Source of the DNA: SIG607 sp045614505
GTDB taxonomy: Bacteria > Bacillota > Clostridia > Oscillospirales > Acutalibacteraceae
Direction: 5' to 3'
Length of the DNA stretch: 53,664 bases
Assembly (NCBI GenBank): GCA_045614505.1
Contig: JAZLDA010000056.1
Location: 1 to 53,664 of the forward strand
Part shown: positions 24,454 to 32,582 of the stretch, piece by piece
Layout: each line of letters begins with the position of its first letter
Position numbering within the stretch: position 1 is the first letter of the stretch
Made by a program: the position numbers and the translations under genes
The notes under the pieces: model-generated
What the model was told of the DNA's origin: nothing
What the model saw: the letters and a program-made list of their open reading frames with translations, nothing else
Database searches by the model: none

Positions 24454-25492
24454 TTTTCAACCACTCACAAACAATAGAAAAGATGAAAAAACATCAATTC
24501 TAGAAATAGTCTACCATAAGTGCCTTACATTTGCAAGGCTAAAAAAATATAATGCAAATATTTTGATACCCCCCTATATCCGGTTTCTGTAGCTGAAAAT
24601 TTTGGAAATTTTTTTCTGGCATTTTTACCCCGAATTTATACCGAAATTTACCGTTATTCCATACTATAACTATGGAAGCTGCAGGAGATGGTCTGGATAA
24701 GATCAAGCTGAAAATTTATTAAAAATTTTTTCTCAAAATTTATAATGCCCGTATTTGATACCCCCCCTATATGGGGTTTTGTGGCTGAAAAACCGGAAAA
24801 TTTTTTTTGCCGAGGTTTATCACGATAAACACCCCTAATTTCACATTTTGTTCATAATTGCCGTGTGGGTGTTCCAGATGCTCCGGCCCCCTGTAGGGCT
24901 TCAAAACCGGCTTTTATAGGACTTTGCCCCCAACGTCATAAAATGCCCGTAAACCGTTTTTTTGCGTAAAGCGGTATATTTCACCATACAACAATAAAAC
25001 CCGCCTAAAATGTCAAAATACGGCTTTATATATGGGTGTATCTGCTAGATATATAATAGATATTTGCATATACTCCAGAAATATAAAACCCCGTAAAACG
25101 TCATAAAATGCCCGTTAAAGCCTGTTATATAATAAAGTGGTATAAACCCCCACAACGGAGAAAAACACCCGTTAAACGGCTTTTAATAGCTTACGGGTAT
25201 AAATCCCCCTTGTTTTGTTTTTATCCCTTCCGAAAAAATGCAAGTGCTGCCCGTGTGGGTTTTGGGTATGGTTTCCCCCTGTAAAGCTTCAAAACCCTAT
25301 AAAACCCCCGTTTGTGTTCTCCGTCTGGAGAATACCGCAAACAGGATATAAAACCCCCTGTAAACGCCAACGGGAAAAAGGGCAACAAAACAAAAACGGG
25401 TTGCAACCGTCTTTTACATCTTGATATTAAATTATATAAAAGTGTGGCGGAGAATTGAACACCCGAAAACCGCCAAAACCGGCCCACACGTC
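24454..25492. repeat. ORF-free, repeat-rich kilobase
   Basis: No gene with SD and coding pattern is visible in about 1 kb. It holds several repeat families: a 65-70-nt imperfect direct repeat (24551-24619 and 24744-24811, sharing GATACCCCCCTATAT); a 17-nt exact repeat CGTCATAAAATGCCCGT (24934-24950, 25099-25115), with AATGCCCGT also at 24744; and a longer unit with CGTGTGGGT and CTGTA-GCTTCAAAACC around 24862-24909 and 25250-25297. The top strand is C-rich and G-poor. It could be decayed genes, a structured RNA, or a replication/partition-type locus. Confidence 0.6.
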
Positions 25493-25514
25493 AAAAAGGC
25501 GGAGTTCTTCCGCC
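25493..25514 (-). terminator. Leftward terminator of the cargo cluster
   Basis: GGCGGA and TCCGCC (25498-25503, 25509-25514) form a 6-bp GC-rich stem; on the bottom strand it is followed by TTTTTGA. It sits 7 nt past the last leftward gene. Confidence 0.75.
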
Positions 25515-25520
25515 TGTGTT

Positions 25521-25898
25521 TTATTTTGTCAATTCTATTATTATATTTTCCGCTTGTGCAATAGTAAAATGCTTGCTGTATGTATAATCATTCACCCACA
25601 AAAACCCCGCCTGTGTTTTGCTTGAAATATATTCGTTTGTGGTGTTGTCTTTTATTTCGTATTTGCCATCACTCCAACGCTGTAATGTAAAACTTTTCCC
25701 CGTGTTGGTGTTCCTTGAAAAAATAATGTTGGCAGATATAAACGTGTCGGGATCTTCTTCCGTTTCCCATATTTGAATAATATTAGAATTTTGTAATATA
25801 ATATCGTTTGCAACCTGTAAAGCATATGTTATATTTTGCGTTGTTAAAAGTCCCCATGTATTCCCGTCTTGTGTTACTTCCATTAAAATATAATTCAT
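25521..25898 (-). CDS. Hypothetical cargo protein (125 aa)
   Basis: Last gene of the leftward cluster. Beta-strand-rich (MNYILMEVTQDGNTWGLLTT, KSFTLQRWSDGKYEIKD) with a helical end. The SD is AAAGGGGGT. No known family is recognised. Its AT-rich codons resemble the neighbouring cluster genes more than the phage core. Function unknown. Confidence 0.6.
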   Translation of the reverse strand: MNYILMEVTQDGNTWGLLTTQNITYALQVANDIILQNSNIIQIWETEEDPDTFISANIIFSRNTNTGKSFTLQRWSDGKYEIKDNTTNEYISSKTQAGFLWVNDYTYSKHFTIAQAENIIIELTK

Positions 25899-25911
25899 AG
25901 TTAAACCCCCT

Positions 25912-26106
25912 TTATAAATATTTGTAGTTTTCTTTGATTATTTCTTGAGCTTCTTTTTTTGTGTTGCAATATGACAAAAAGCGGAAGGCTTTTTTATCTA
26001 ACATGATAACAAGATTATATTTATAATGATTAGTTATAAAATGCGGGTTTAAATCAAGCCTGCAAATTATGTTTTTATATTGTATGTATCTGTTTTTTAG
26101 TTTCAT
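25912..26106 (-). CDS. Hypothetical cargo protein (64 aa)
   Basis: Small basic protein (MKLKNRYIQYKNIICRLDLN, YKYNLVIMLDKKAFRFL). Preceded by AAAGGGGGTTTTTTA. Ends 13 nt before the next gene of the cluster. No recognised motif. Confidence 0.55.
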   Translation of the reverse strand: MKLKNRYIQYKNIICRLDLNPHFITNHYKYNLVIMLDKKAFRFLSYCNTKKEAQEIIKENYKYL

Positions 26107-26153
26107 TAAAAAACCCCCTTTGTATTATATTATATTAAATCTAAAGAAACAGC

Positions 26154-26171
26154 AACCCCCAAACGGGGGTT
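26154..26171. terminator. Perfect GC hairpin between cargo genes
   Basis: AACCCCC and GGGGGTT pair perfectly over 7 bp around AAAC, between the 26178 and 25912 genes. On the top strand it is followed by TTGTTTT; in the leftward direction the tract is weaker, so it may be an attenuator or mRNA-end stabiliser. Confidence 0.5.
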
Positions 26172-26177
26172 TTGTTT

Positions 26178-26405
26178 TCAAATGTCAAAACAGCAGCACG
26201 GTTTTTTTTCTTCGTTGCGTCCGTCTGGCGTTCTGTAAATTGCTACAGATACGGCCCCCTTTGTGCAAACACGATACAAAGCACTTTTAAAAAGCTCTTG
26301 CATTTGCCTTTTGACCGTTTCAACCCTTGCACAAGAAAACCGTTCAAAATCCATTTTGTTTTTGTTTGCGTCCAAAATAAAAGCTATATATGTTTGAATT
26401 TTCAT
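26178..26405 (-). CDS. Hypothetical cargo protein (75 aa), Cys-rich end
   Basis: MKIQTYIAFILDANKNKMDF, then helical (VETVKRQMQELFKSAL) and ending KKPCCCFDI with three consecutive Cys. SD AAGGGGGTATA. The CCC end could bind metal or be modified. Unknown family. Confidence 0.55.
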   Translation of the reverse strand: MKIQTYIAFILDANKNKMDFERFSCARVETVKRQMQELFKSALYRVCTKGAVSVAIYRTPDGRNEEKKPCCCFDI

Positions 26406-26416
26406 ATTATACCCCC

Positions 26417-26743
26417 TTAAATGATCCCGTTTTCTTTTAGTTCTTTTGTTAATCCGTACTTGTTGCCGTACTCTTCAAAAAAATTGCCCCATTCCATCAC
26501 GTCCGACCAAAAACAAGTATATTCATTAAACAGTAACGACCATTCTATTATAAAAGCCCGTAAAGTTTCTTTAATAAAATTGTATGTTGTCATTCCTGCC
26601 GGTTTTCTGTTTCTGCCTGTTATGGTGTAGTGTTCTATTGTTATAACGTCAATCTGATACTTTTTTATAATGTCAAATAATCCTTTGTTTGTTGTTACTG
26701 TGTACGGGCTGCCCCCGTTCTCAAATTCAATTATTATGTTCAT
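26417..26743 (-). CDS. Hypothetical cargo protein (108 aa)
   Basis: MNIIIEFENGGSPYTVTTNK at the start, then a helical part with aromatic residues (FWSDVMEWGNFFEEYGN). SD AAAGGGGGCAG. No known family; leftward cluster member with 12-nt spacing to the next gene. Confidence 0.55.
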   Translation of the reverse strand: MNIIIEFENGGSPYTVTTNKGLFDIIKKYQIDVITIEHYTITGRNRKPAGMTTYNFIKETLRAFIIEWSLLFNEYTCFWSDVMEWGNFFEEYGNKYGLTKELKENGII

Positions 26744-26782
26744 GTTCTGCCCCCTTTTTTTGTTCGTGCTGCCTGTGATTTT

Positions 26783-26941
26783 TTATAATTCTTCGTAACG
26801 TGCATCCGCTATTCTTTGAAGTTCTTTTATTTGATAATCTTTCCAGATTTTACCATCATAAAAGCCGATTATCTGGCGTACATCTTCCCAAAAACTTGCC
26901 TTATTTGTTAAAGCTTGTATTTTGTTTTTTTCTTGTGTCAT
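26783..26941 (-). CDS. Hypothetical cargo protein (52 aa)
   Basis: Small leftward gene: start codon at 26941 (complement of CAT), stop at 26783, SD AAAAAGGGGGTG. The product is helical (MTQEKNKIQALTNKASFWED) with two Trp and ends RYEEL. It has the same SD style and spacing as its neighbours, which is the main support for it being a gene. Confidence 0.6.
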   Translation of the reverse strand: MTQEKNKIQALTNKASFWEDVRQIIGFYDGKIWKDYQIKELQRIADARYEEL

Positions 26942-27061
26942 ATCAACACCCCCTTTTTTATTGTTTGTTTGTGGTTTTGTTTCCCCTGTATGGGGTAAAC
27001 CGCTACGGGGTAATGATCCCCGTTAAAAGTCCAAAACAGCGGTTAATATTTCAAGCTTTTA

Positions 27062-27592
27062 TTAGTTTTCTTTTTCTTCTTCGTCAAGTTTAACCCTAAT
27101 ATCGGTTAACACATAATCCCAGCTAGTGCCGTAGTGAGTAACACCCCAGATATACAAGTCTAATTCTTCATTATAGAATACAATTTCGTTTGTATAATCC
27201 TGTAAAATTCTTGCCCCGTTATCGTCAAGAATGTAATATTGGAAGATTTCCCCGCCGTTCTCTTCTTCTTGTAGTTCTTCAATTTCTCTTTCTAAAGTTT
27301 CTTTTTGCTGTGTTAACTCTTCAAAAATATCGTTGTCAAAGTCGTTTTCTAACTCTTCAAGCCTGTTTTCGATTTCTTCAAGTTCGTTTTCCTTCTCTTC
27401 GATTTCTTCGGAATTGTCAATAATTCCGTTAACCTGTTCAAAGTAAAAGCCTTGTGTTTCAAGTGTTGACATTAAATCGTTGTTAAGTATTGCTTGAAAA
27501 GCCTGTGAAAGTGTTCTGTAGTCTATGCGGTTATTCTGTAACCCATAATCTGAAATTTTGTTACCGAAAAAATATTTGCTATTCCATGTCAT
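27062..27592 (-). CDS. Acidic coiled-coil protein (176 aa)
   Basis: The middle (about residues 60-115) is a Glu-rich coiled coil (EEKENELEEIENRLEELEND, REIEELQEEENGGE); the end is beta-rich and acidic. The N-terminal 55 residues look like a small folded domain (MTWNSKYFFGNKISDYGLQN). It could be an anti-host inhibitor or nucleic-acid mimic given the charge; that is inference. SD AAAAGGGGAAAAA. A nested GC hairpin follows the stop. Confidence 0.6.
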   Translation of the reverse strand: MTWNSKYFFGNKISDYGLQNNRIDYRTLSQAFQAILNNDLMSTLETQGFYFEQVNGIIDNSEEIEEKENELEEIENRLEELENDFDNDIFEELTQQKETLEREIEELQEEENGGEIFQYYILDDNGARILQDYTNEIVFYNEELDLYIWGVTHYGTSWDYVLTDIRVKLDEEEKEN

Positions 27593-27641
27593 AATTTTTT
27601 TCCCCTTTTCTGTGTTGTTTGTTTGTGGTGTAGTGGTGTAA

Positions 27642-27830
27642 TTACTTTACTTTCTTATACTTCATAATGTTTTTATACATTCCCTGTAGTGTGTCTGCCT
27701 GTATAAATCCGCAACCGTACGGAGTGTAACAAAAATACCCGTAGCCAACAAAATTATTTTGCCACTTTTTAACCCCGTCAAAGAAAATCCCACGGGCAGC
27801 GGCCGCCTGTTTAACTCTTTCTATTGTCAT
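27642..27830 (-). CDS. Hypothetical cargo protein (62 aa)
   Basis: MTIERVKQAAAARGIFFDGV, then aromatic-rich (GYGYFCYTPYGCGF) and basic at the end. SD AAAAAGGGGGTG. Unknown function; second gene of the leftward operon. Confidence 0.55.
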   Translation of the reverse strand: MTIERVKQAAAARGIFFDGVKKWQNNFVGYGYFCYTPYGCGFIQADTLQGMYKNIMKYKKVK

Positions 27831-27845
27831 TTCTTCACCCCCTTT

Positions 27846-28004
27846 TTATTTGATTTCGCAATCGTAAAAATCGTCATATTCTCCGCAAAAATCACAAGTG
27901 ATTTTCTGTTCTTCCGCTTCTTCACAAGTAAATTCTTGATCCCCGACAAGGATTTTTTCCCCGTGGGATTTAATAGCTTGTATACAATAAGAACATAACA
28001 ACAT
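27846..28004 (-). CDS. Small zinc-ribbon cargo protein (52 aa)
   Basis: First gene of the leftward operon. Start at 28004 after GGAAGGGGGAAAAAAT; stop at 27846. LLCSYC and TCDFC give a two-knuckle zinc site separated by an acidic spacer. It is 15 nt before the next gene. Confidence 0.6.
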   Translation of the reverse strand: MLLCSYCIQAIKSHGEKILVGDQEFTCEEAEEQKITCDFCGEYDDFYDCEIK

Positions 28005-28280
28005 ATTTTTTCCCCCTTCCTATTAAATATTTGTTTTACTGTGTCTATAATATATCATATAAAAGAGTATGTGTCAATACGTTTTACAATACTTTTTTCA
28101 ATATTGTTAAATGTATACAAAAACGTATTAAAAAATGTATGTGTCAATATGCAAAATGCACAAATAAAAAGTATTTAAAAACATAGTAAAAAATGTATTG
28201 ACAAAAAATATTGTGGTATGATATTGTAAAATAAATACAAAAATATATTGACACATACAGGAAAACAAACGGGGGTTTTT
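28005..28280. promoter_or_regulatory. Divergent control region with 13-bp motif
   Basis: The motif GTATGTGTCAATA occurs at 28067-28079 and 28137-28149, and inverted at 28246-28258. On the bottom strand its first copy supplies TTGACA of a leftward promoter with a 17-nt spacer and TATATT -10. A weaker rightward promoter starts with TTGACA at about 28198. The rest is very AT-rich with related TATTGACA/CAATA elements. The RHH-like product of 28281 is the obvious candidate to bind here. Confidence 0.65.
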
Positions 28281-28502
28281 ATGGACGATAAAAAAGAATT
28301 AGAGTTATTAAGGGCAAGAAGGGATAAACAGTTAAAAAGGCAAAATGACTATGCAAGGGCAAATTATGATAGAATTGCTTTTGTATCTAAAAAGGGAACA
28401 CGGGAAACGATACGACAACACTACGAAAAACAGGGGTTTAAAAGCCTTGCGGATTATTTTTTAACACTAGCAAAAAAGGACGGCTGCCCCCTTGATCTTT
28501 AA
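28281..28502 (+). CDS. RHH-like DNA-binding regulator (73 aa)
   Basis: ATG 28281 after CGGGGGTTTTT. A very basic N-terminal helix (LRARRDKQLKRQNDYARANY) leads into a short strand (DRIAFVSKKGT) and helix-turn-helix region (TIRQHYEKQGFKSLADYFLT), the pattern of Arc/CopG-type ribbon-helix-helix proteins common on Firmicutes mobile elements. It lies between the leftward cargo operon and the 28655 gene and probably controls both. A terminator follows. Confidence 0.65.
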   Translation: MDDKKELELLRARRDKQLKRQNDYARANYDRIAFVSKKGTRETIRQHYEKQGFKSLADYFLTLAKKDGCPLDL

Positions 28503-28545
28503 CAGGGGATAACCCAGAACACCCAAAACCGACACAAAGGAAGAG

Positions 28546-28580
28546 AAAACAGCTTGATATATTACAGGCTGTTTTTTGTT
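28546..28580 (+). terminator. Rho-independent terminator
   Basis: AAAACAGC at 28546-28553 pairs perfectly with GCTGTTTT at 28568-28575, with T-rich sequence after it. It ends the RHH gene transcript. Confidence 0.8.
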
Positions 28581-28654
28581 TTCTCTATCTGGAGTTATTA
28601 AACAAGATATTAATTAATATATATTTATTAATACTAAAAAGGGGGTTGTTATTT

Positions 28655-29248
28655 GTGGAAATTGTCGAAGATGGAAACAACGAAATTTTAAACAATCAAG
28701 AAAGATATTTCTTTTACATCTTACAAGAAGTTGAAAAGATTATACAGGATTATAAAATCACATACAACGAAATAACAGACAATAAAAAGACATATCCCAA
28801 ATTTACTAAAAAGCAATTTATCCTAATATGTCAAGCAATTAATAACAGGGTATTCAAAAGCAATACTATGTTATTAAGGGATAATGTTTATACATCTAGA
28901 TATAATACACAAAAAGTAGAATTATGTTACGATGTATTTAAAATGCTATGTAATTATTATTCTGTTAGTTATACTCTAGATACATTTCTATTATATAGTG
29001 GGATAACTAAAGAAATGTTAGTGAATTGGCTAAACTCGGGTTCAAGTCCACTTTTAAAGAAAATACACGAAGATATAACAGAATTAGACGATTTTACAAT
29101 GCTAAACAGTTCTAACAGCCTGTTAAGGGTATTTTACAGAAACAATAGAGAAACAGAAAGAATACAACAAGGCAACACGGATATATTGCCAAATTTATTG
29201 ACGGGGGCCGCCTTAACGTCTATCCCAGACGAACAAAAGGAAAATTGA
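28655..29248 (+). CDS. Hypothetical accessory protein (197 aa)
   Basis: GTG 28655 lies 9 nt after AAAAAGGGGG; TTG 28646 is an alternative start. The product is mostly helical and AT-rich in codon use: YFFYILQEVEKIIQDYKITY, FILICQAINNRVF, CYDVFKMLCNYYSVSYTLDT, then GITKEMLVNWLNSGS. The last segment resembles a helix-turn-helix, as in small-terminase-like or replication accessory proteins of Firmicutes elements. No family is identified with confidence. Confidence 0.6.
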   Translation: MEIVEDGNNEILNNQERYFFYILQEVEKIIQDYKITYNEITDNKKTYPKFTKKQFILICQAINNRVFKSNTMLLRDNVYTSRYNTQKVELCYDVFKMLCNYYSVSYTLDTFLLYSGITKEMLVNWLNSGSSPLLKKIHEDITELDDFTMLNSSNSLLRVFYRNNRETERIQQGNTDILPNLLTGAALTSIPDEQKEN

Positions 29249-29950
29249 CGGCAAACAATACACAATTAAGAAGTTCTTACAGGGGATCAAAAAACCCGAT
29301 AACCTTTATATTATGGGGGTTTTCGCTGTTTCTGGGTGTTCTGGAATACTTCGTAAAACTGGAGTTTAGCGAAATAATACCACACAACAAGCCCACAATT
29401 TGCCCCCGTACGTGTTCTGGGTGTTTCGTCCGGCTTCTGGGTCCCCTAGGGGTTTACAGGCAGCTGCCAACCCGCCCTTCTTAACCCCCTACCTACCTAA
29501 AAAACAAAGAATAACCCCAATCATATACCTATACTCCAAAGGGATAGTATATATATGCCTAGTACAGACGGAAATAATAAAGGTATTACTGCTAACATAG
29601 GCATAACTATAAAGAATACCCATATTAGGGTTTACAGTAGGGTTAAAGAGAATACTGACCATAACTATACTGCTGTAAAAAAGAATACTGTGCATAACAC
29701 TACTACATAGAATAAGGATATAAAGCACATAACTATACTACAGAGAATGATATACCACTTTACTACAGTATAAAAGGATATAGATATATATATAACTCTA
29801 TTATATAAGGGTTTCACCCTTAACCCCATTACTAAATCTGCCTGTAAACAGGGTTTTAGACCTAAAAGGCATAAACATACTACCGATACCCTGAAAATGG
29901 AAATTAGGGGCATTCCTGACACTCACAAGGCTATTAGAGAAGGAGATAAA
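29249..29950. promoter_or_regulatory. ORF-free region upstream of the packaging genes
   Basis: About 700 bp with no credible gene. 29310-29480 is GC-rich with repeated CTGGGT and a CCCCTAGGGG palindrome near 29443. 29530-29560 contains an inverted pair TATACT/AGTATA. 29600-29790 holds four degenerate copies of CATAACTATAC-type units (29602, 29660, 29693, 29728), about 33-58 nt apart, often followed by AAGAATAC. Its place just before the terminase genes makes it a candidate packaging-recognition region. Confidence 0.45.
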
Positions 29951-30154
29951 ATGGCAAGACATTTAGAGAAATTACCGGATGGCAGTTTTAGAGAAACGAT
30001 CACTGACACTACGCAATGCAGGTGGATGTATGACGATGTATGTTGCAATAAGCATTGCAATATGGTTGCATATATGCCTACACCTACGCTTTATTGTAAA
30101 TCCTGTAAATATTTTACAAAGGAGAAGAGCAATGCAAGGGTATCGCAAACTTGA
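29951..30154 (+). CDS. Small Cys-rich protein
   Basis: 67 residues from ATG 29951 after GAAGGAGATAAA. Two Cys pairs (CCNKHC, CKSC) suggest a zinc knuckle. The final 23 nt overlap the next gene. Function unknown; start of the packaging operon. Confidence 0.55.
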   Translation: MARHLEKLPDGSFRETITDTTQCRWMYDDVCCNKHCNMVAYMPTPTLYCKSCKYFTKEKSNARVSQT

Positions 30155-30419
30155 ATTTACTGTCCGGGAATGGGAAGATGCAGCTTTGGAGATGGACCTT
30201 GACCGGATAGGACGTAACCCGGATTGGTCTATGATAGAAAAAGGAGCGAAAAAGCTAGGCATAGCACCGGTAGTATTTCGCAGATGGCTGTTGATATGGG
30301 TAGCACATGGAAAAAAGACAGCAGAAATGTCTATAATCAGGAGCAGATATGACGAACAAAGAGATAGCGGAGAAATTGAAGGAGTACGAACACTACCAAC
30401 GCTTAAACGGCGCAGATGA
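30132..30419 (+). CDS. Putative small terminase subunit-like HTH protein
   Basis: 95 residues from ATG 30132 after AAAGGAGAAGAG. A helix-turn-helix-like region (EKGAKKLGIAPVVFRRWLLI) is followed by a basic C-terminus. It lies just before the large terminase and overlaps it by 71 nt, the usual place for a small subunit. It is short for that role, so this is context-based. Confidence 0.45.
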   Translation: MQGYRKLEFTVREWEDAALEMDLDRIGRNPDWSMIEKGAKKLGIAPVVFRRWLLIWVAHGKKTAEMSIIRSRYDEQRDSGEIEGVRTLPTLKRRR

Positions 30420-32091
30420 TCAGTTGGTAGATGCTATGTGTCTGGCTGTAGAGATAGCAGACAGCAATAAAGACGATAAATTTACTGTTTTGGTATGTGA
30501 GAAAGCTAAAGCTGTCATAAGGGATTACATTACCCGTGTGGCAAAAGGTACATTTGAGCAGTTAGAAGAACATTCACAGGCGGAGCAGAAGGGTTACACG
30601 ATCATACAGAAGTATTACAACGTATTACGGCAGGAAGCTAAATACGATCTCGATGCGTTCTGCTTGTGTATGGAGCGATACAGACCACGAAAAGAGCGAT
30701 TTTATGAGCCACGCCGAAAAAGGCTTAAAGCATTTGCGGATGATATACAGGCGTTAGAAGATGATGAATTAGACGAGTTATACCTGCATTGTCCGCCCCG
30801 TATCGGGAAATCACAGATAGTAACCTTTGCTGTAGCATGGCATTGTGGACGCAATGACGAATTATCGAACCTGTATGTTACTTACGCTAATACTCTTGGC
30901 GGAGCATTTGTTGATGGTGTTGTAGAACTTATCCGTGATCCTACTTACTGTTACGAAGAGATTTTCCCGAATGAGAAGATAGTGCATACCGATAGCGAGA
31001 GCCACAGAATGAACATGGGAAGGCGTAAAAAGTATGCTACCCTGTCAGGGCGTGGTATGGAAGCCGGACTAAACGGACAGTTTGATGCTAAAGGGTGGCT
31101 TATCGTAGACGATCCCCATGAAGGTATAAACGAAGTCCTAAATCCGGAATTGCTAAAGAAAAAGCAGTTATTCTTTGCCAACAACGTATTATCCCGTAGG
31201 AAGATGGGCTGTAAGATGCTGTGTATCGGAACACTATGGTCTTTAAATGACATATTCTGTACCAGACATGAGTTTGTTCAATCGGGGCATTATGATAAAC
31301 GCTGTAAGATAGTCAAAATCCCTGCTATGGATGAAAACGATGAATCCAACTTTGACTATGACTATGGTGTAGGATATTCCACGAAAGAATTTAGGGAGAT
31401 CAGAGCCAATCTGGAGAACATCGGTGATCTTGCATCGTGGAACGCACAGTATATGCAGGAACCGGTAGAAAGAGAAGGGGCAACGTTTAAAACCGAAGAA
31501 ATGAGATATTACAACGGCATACTTCCTGCACAAGAGCCTTTAAAAGTCATATTTGCGTGTGACGTGGCTTTAGGCGGTGGAGATTACCTGTCTATGCCGA
31601 TAGCATATGTCTACGAAGATGGTTCAACGTATATTGACGATGTAGTATTTGACAATTCGGAGAAGAAGTATACAAAACCGAAGGTTATCACGAAGATTAT
31701 CGAGCATCGGGCAACAGGCGGTTATTTTGAAGCGAATCAAGGTGGAGAAGGTTACAAGGATGAAGTAAACGAAGAGTTGTTACGGTTAGGGTACAAGATC
31801 AATCTTAAATCCGAGTATGCACCCACTGACAAGCGTAAAGCACAGCGTATTTTTGACAAGGCGGGTTCTATCCGGGAGTATTATTTCAGGGATTCTACCT
31901 GTCGGAGCAAGGAATACTCTATGTTTATGACTAATCTTTTCAGTTTTAACTATAAAGCTAACCAGAAACACAAACATCAAGATGCAGCTGACAGTATGGC
32001 AAGTCTGGCGTACTATCAGGAAGGCACATGGTCTAATGCGAAGGTAGAAGCGGTACTTAATCCGTTTAGGAGGAAACAGTATGGGTATTAG
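30349..32091 (+). CDS. terL: Terminase large subunit
   Basis: 580 residues. ATPase: Walker A PPRIGKS at 149-155, Walker B LIVDDP at about 251-256. Nuclease: FACDVALGGG with Asp405 and C-terminal HQDAADSMA with Asp545/Asp548. It cuts and pumps DNA into the prohead. The N-terminal 110 residues are an extra helical domain. Overlaps the gene before and after it. Confidence 0.95.
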   Translation: MTNKEIAEKLKEYEHYQRLNGADDQLVDAMCLAVEIADSNKDDKFTVLVCEKAKAVIRDYITRVAKGTFEQLEEHSQAEQKGYTIIQKYYNVLRQEAKYDLDAFCLCMERYRPRKERFYEPRRKRLKAFADDIQALEDDELDELYLHCPPRIGKSQIVTFAVAWHCGRNDELSNLYVTYANTLGGAFVDGVVELIRDPTYCYEEIFPNEKIVHTDSESHRMNMGRRKKYATLSGRGMEAGLNGQFDAKGWLIVDDPHEGINEVLNPELLKKKQLFFANNVLSRRKMGCKMLCIGTLWSLNDIFCTRHEFVQSGHYDKRCKIVKIPAMDENDESNFDYDYGVGYSTKEFREIRANLENIGDLASWNAQYMQEPVEREGATFKTEEMRYYNGILPAQEPLKVIFACDVALGGGDYLSMPIAYVYEDGSTYIDDVVFDNSEKKYTKPKVITKIIEHRATGGYFEANQGGEGYKDEVNEELLRLGYKINLKSEYAPTDKRKAQRIFDKAGSIREYYFRDSTCRSKEYSMFMTNLFSFNYKANQKHKHQDAADSMASLAYYQEGTWSNAKVEAVLNPFRRKQYGY

Positions 32092-32479
32092 GGATGATTA
32101 TTACTTGGTGGCAGACGAAGAAAAGGCGATAGAAGATATAAAAGACCGGATATTGACACTTCTTACGGCAGCTACAAGCACTACAAAGCCTATGAATGTT
32201 AATCAGGGTGGCAGGATTATTGGCGGAACAAAGGATCGTAACGCAAAGATAATGCTGAAAGTGATAGAGTTAGAAGATGAACTTGCTGAAATGAACTATC
32301 ACAATACGTTATCAAGGGTATCGCTGATACTATCCGTAGCGAAAGTACCGCAGAAGGCAAAGCCTGTATTCGTAAAGAAATATTGCAGAGGAATGTCACT
32401 TAACGAAGTAGCGAAAGCCCAGAAGCAATCTAAACGTAACATTTGCAAGATTTTAAAAAATTTTGAAAATATTACTTGA
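32081..32479 (+). CDS. ArpU/sigma-like late HTH regulator
   Basis: 132 residues. The C-terminal part VFVKKYCRGMSLNEVAKAQK, then SKRNICKILKNFE, is a sigma region 4-like helix-turn-helix. Proteins of this type activate late genes in Firmicutes phages. Overlaps terL by 11 nt. A promoter and a terminator follow at once, so it could act there. Confidence 0.6.
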   Translation: MGIRDDYYLVADEEKAIEDIKDRILTLLTAATSTTKPMNVNQGGRIIGGTKDRNAKIMLKVIELEDELAEMNYHNTLSRVSLILSVAKVPQKAKPVFVKKYCRGMSLNEVAKAQKQSKRNICKILKNFENIT

Positions 32480-32505
32480 CAAGTTCACTACCTATGTGTT
32501 AAATT

Positions 32506-32559
32506 TGGTATGATAGGACAAGTAGGCAATAGGGTTTCCGTAGCGGAAGCCCTTTTTTT
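32506..32559 (+). promoter_or_regulatory. Extended -10 promoter followed by terminator hairpin
   Basis: An extended -10 TGG-TATGAT ends at 32514; the -35 is weak (TTGACA at 32476 is 27 nt away). About 20-30 nt downstream is a 9-bp terminator (GGGTTTCCG-TAG-CGGAAGCCC at 32532-32552) plus seven T. The morphogenesis genes lie just beyond, so read-through or antitermination may regulate them. Confidence 0.55.
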
Positions 32560-32582
32560 ATGCCCTGAACCGGGAGGAAACG

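Noticed and set aside
24374..24592. Small open frame after attP
   Set aside because: It has no SD and spans two intrinsic terminators; the sequence lacks coding bias.
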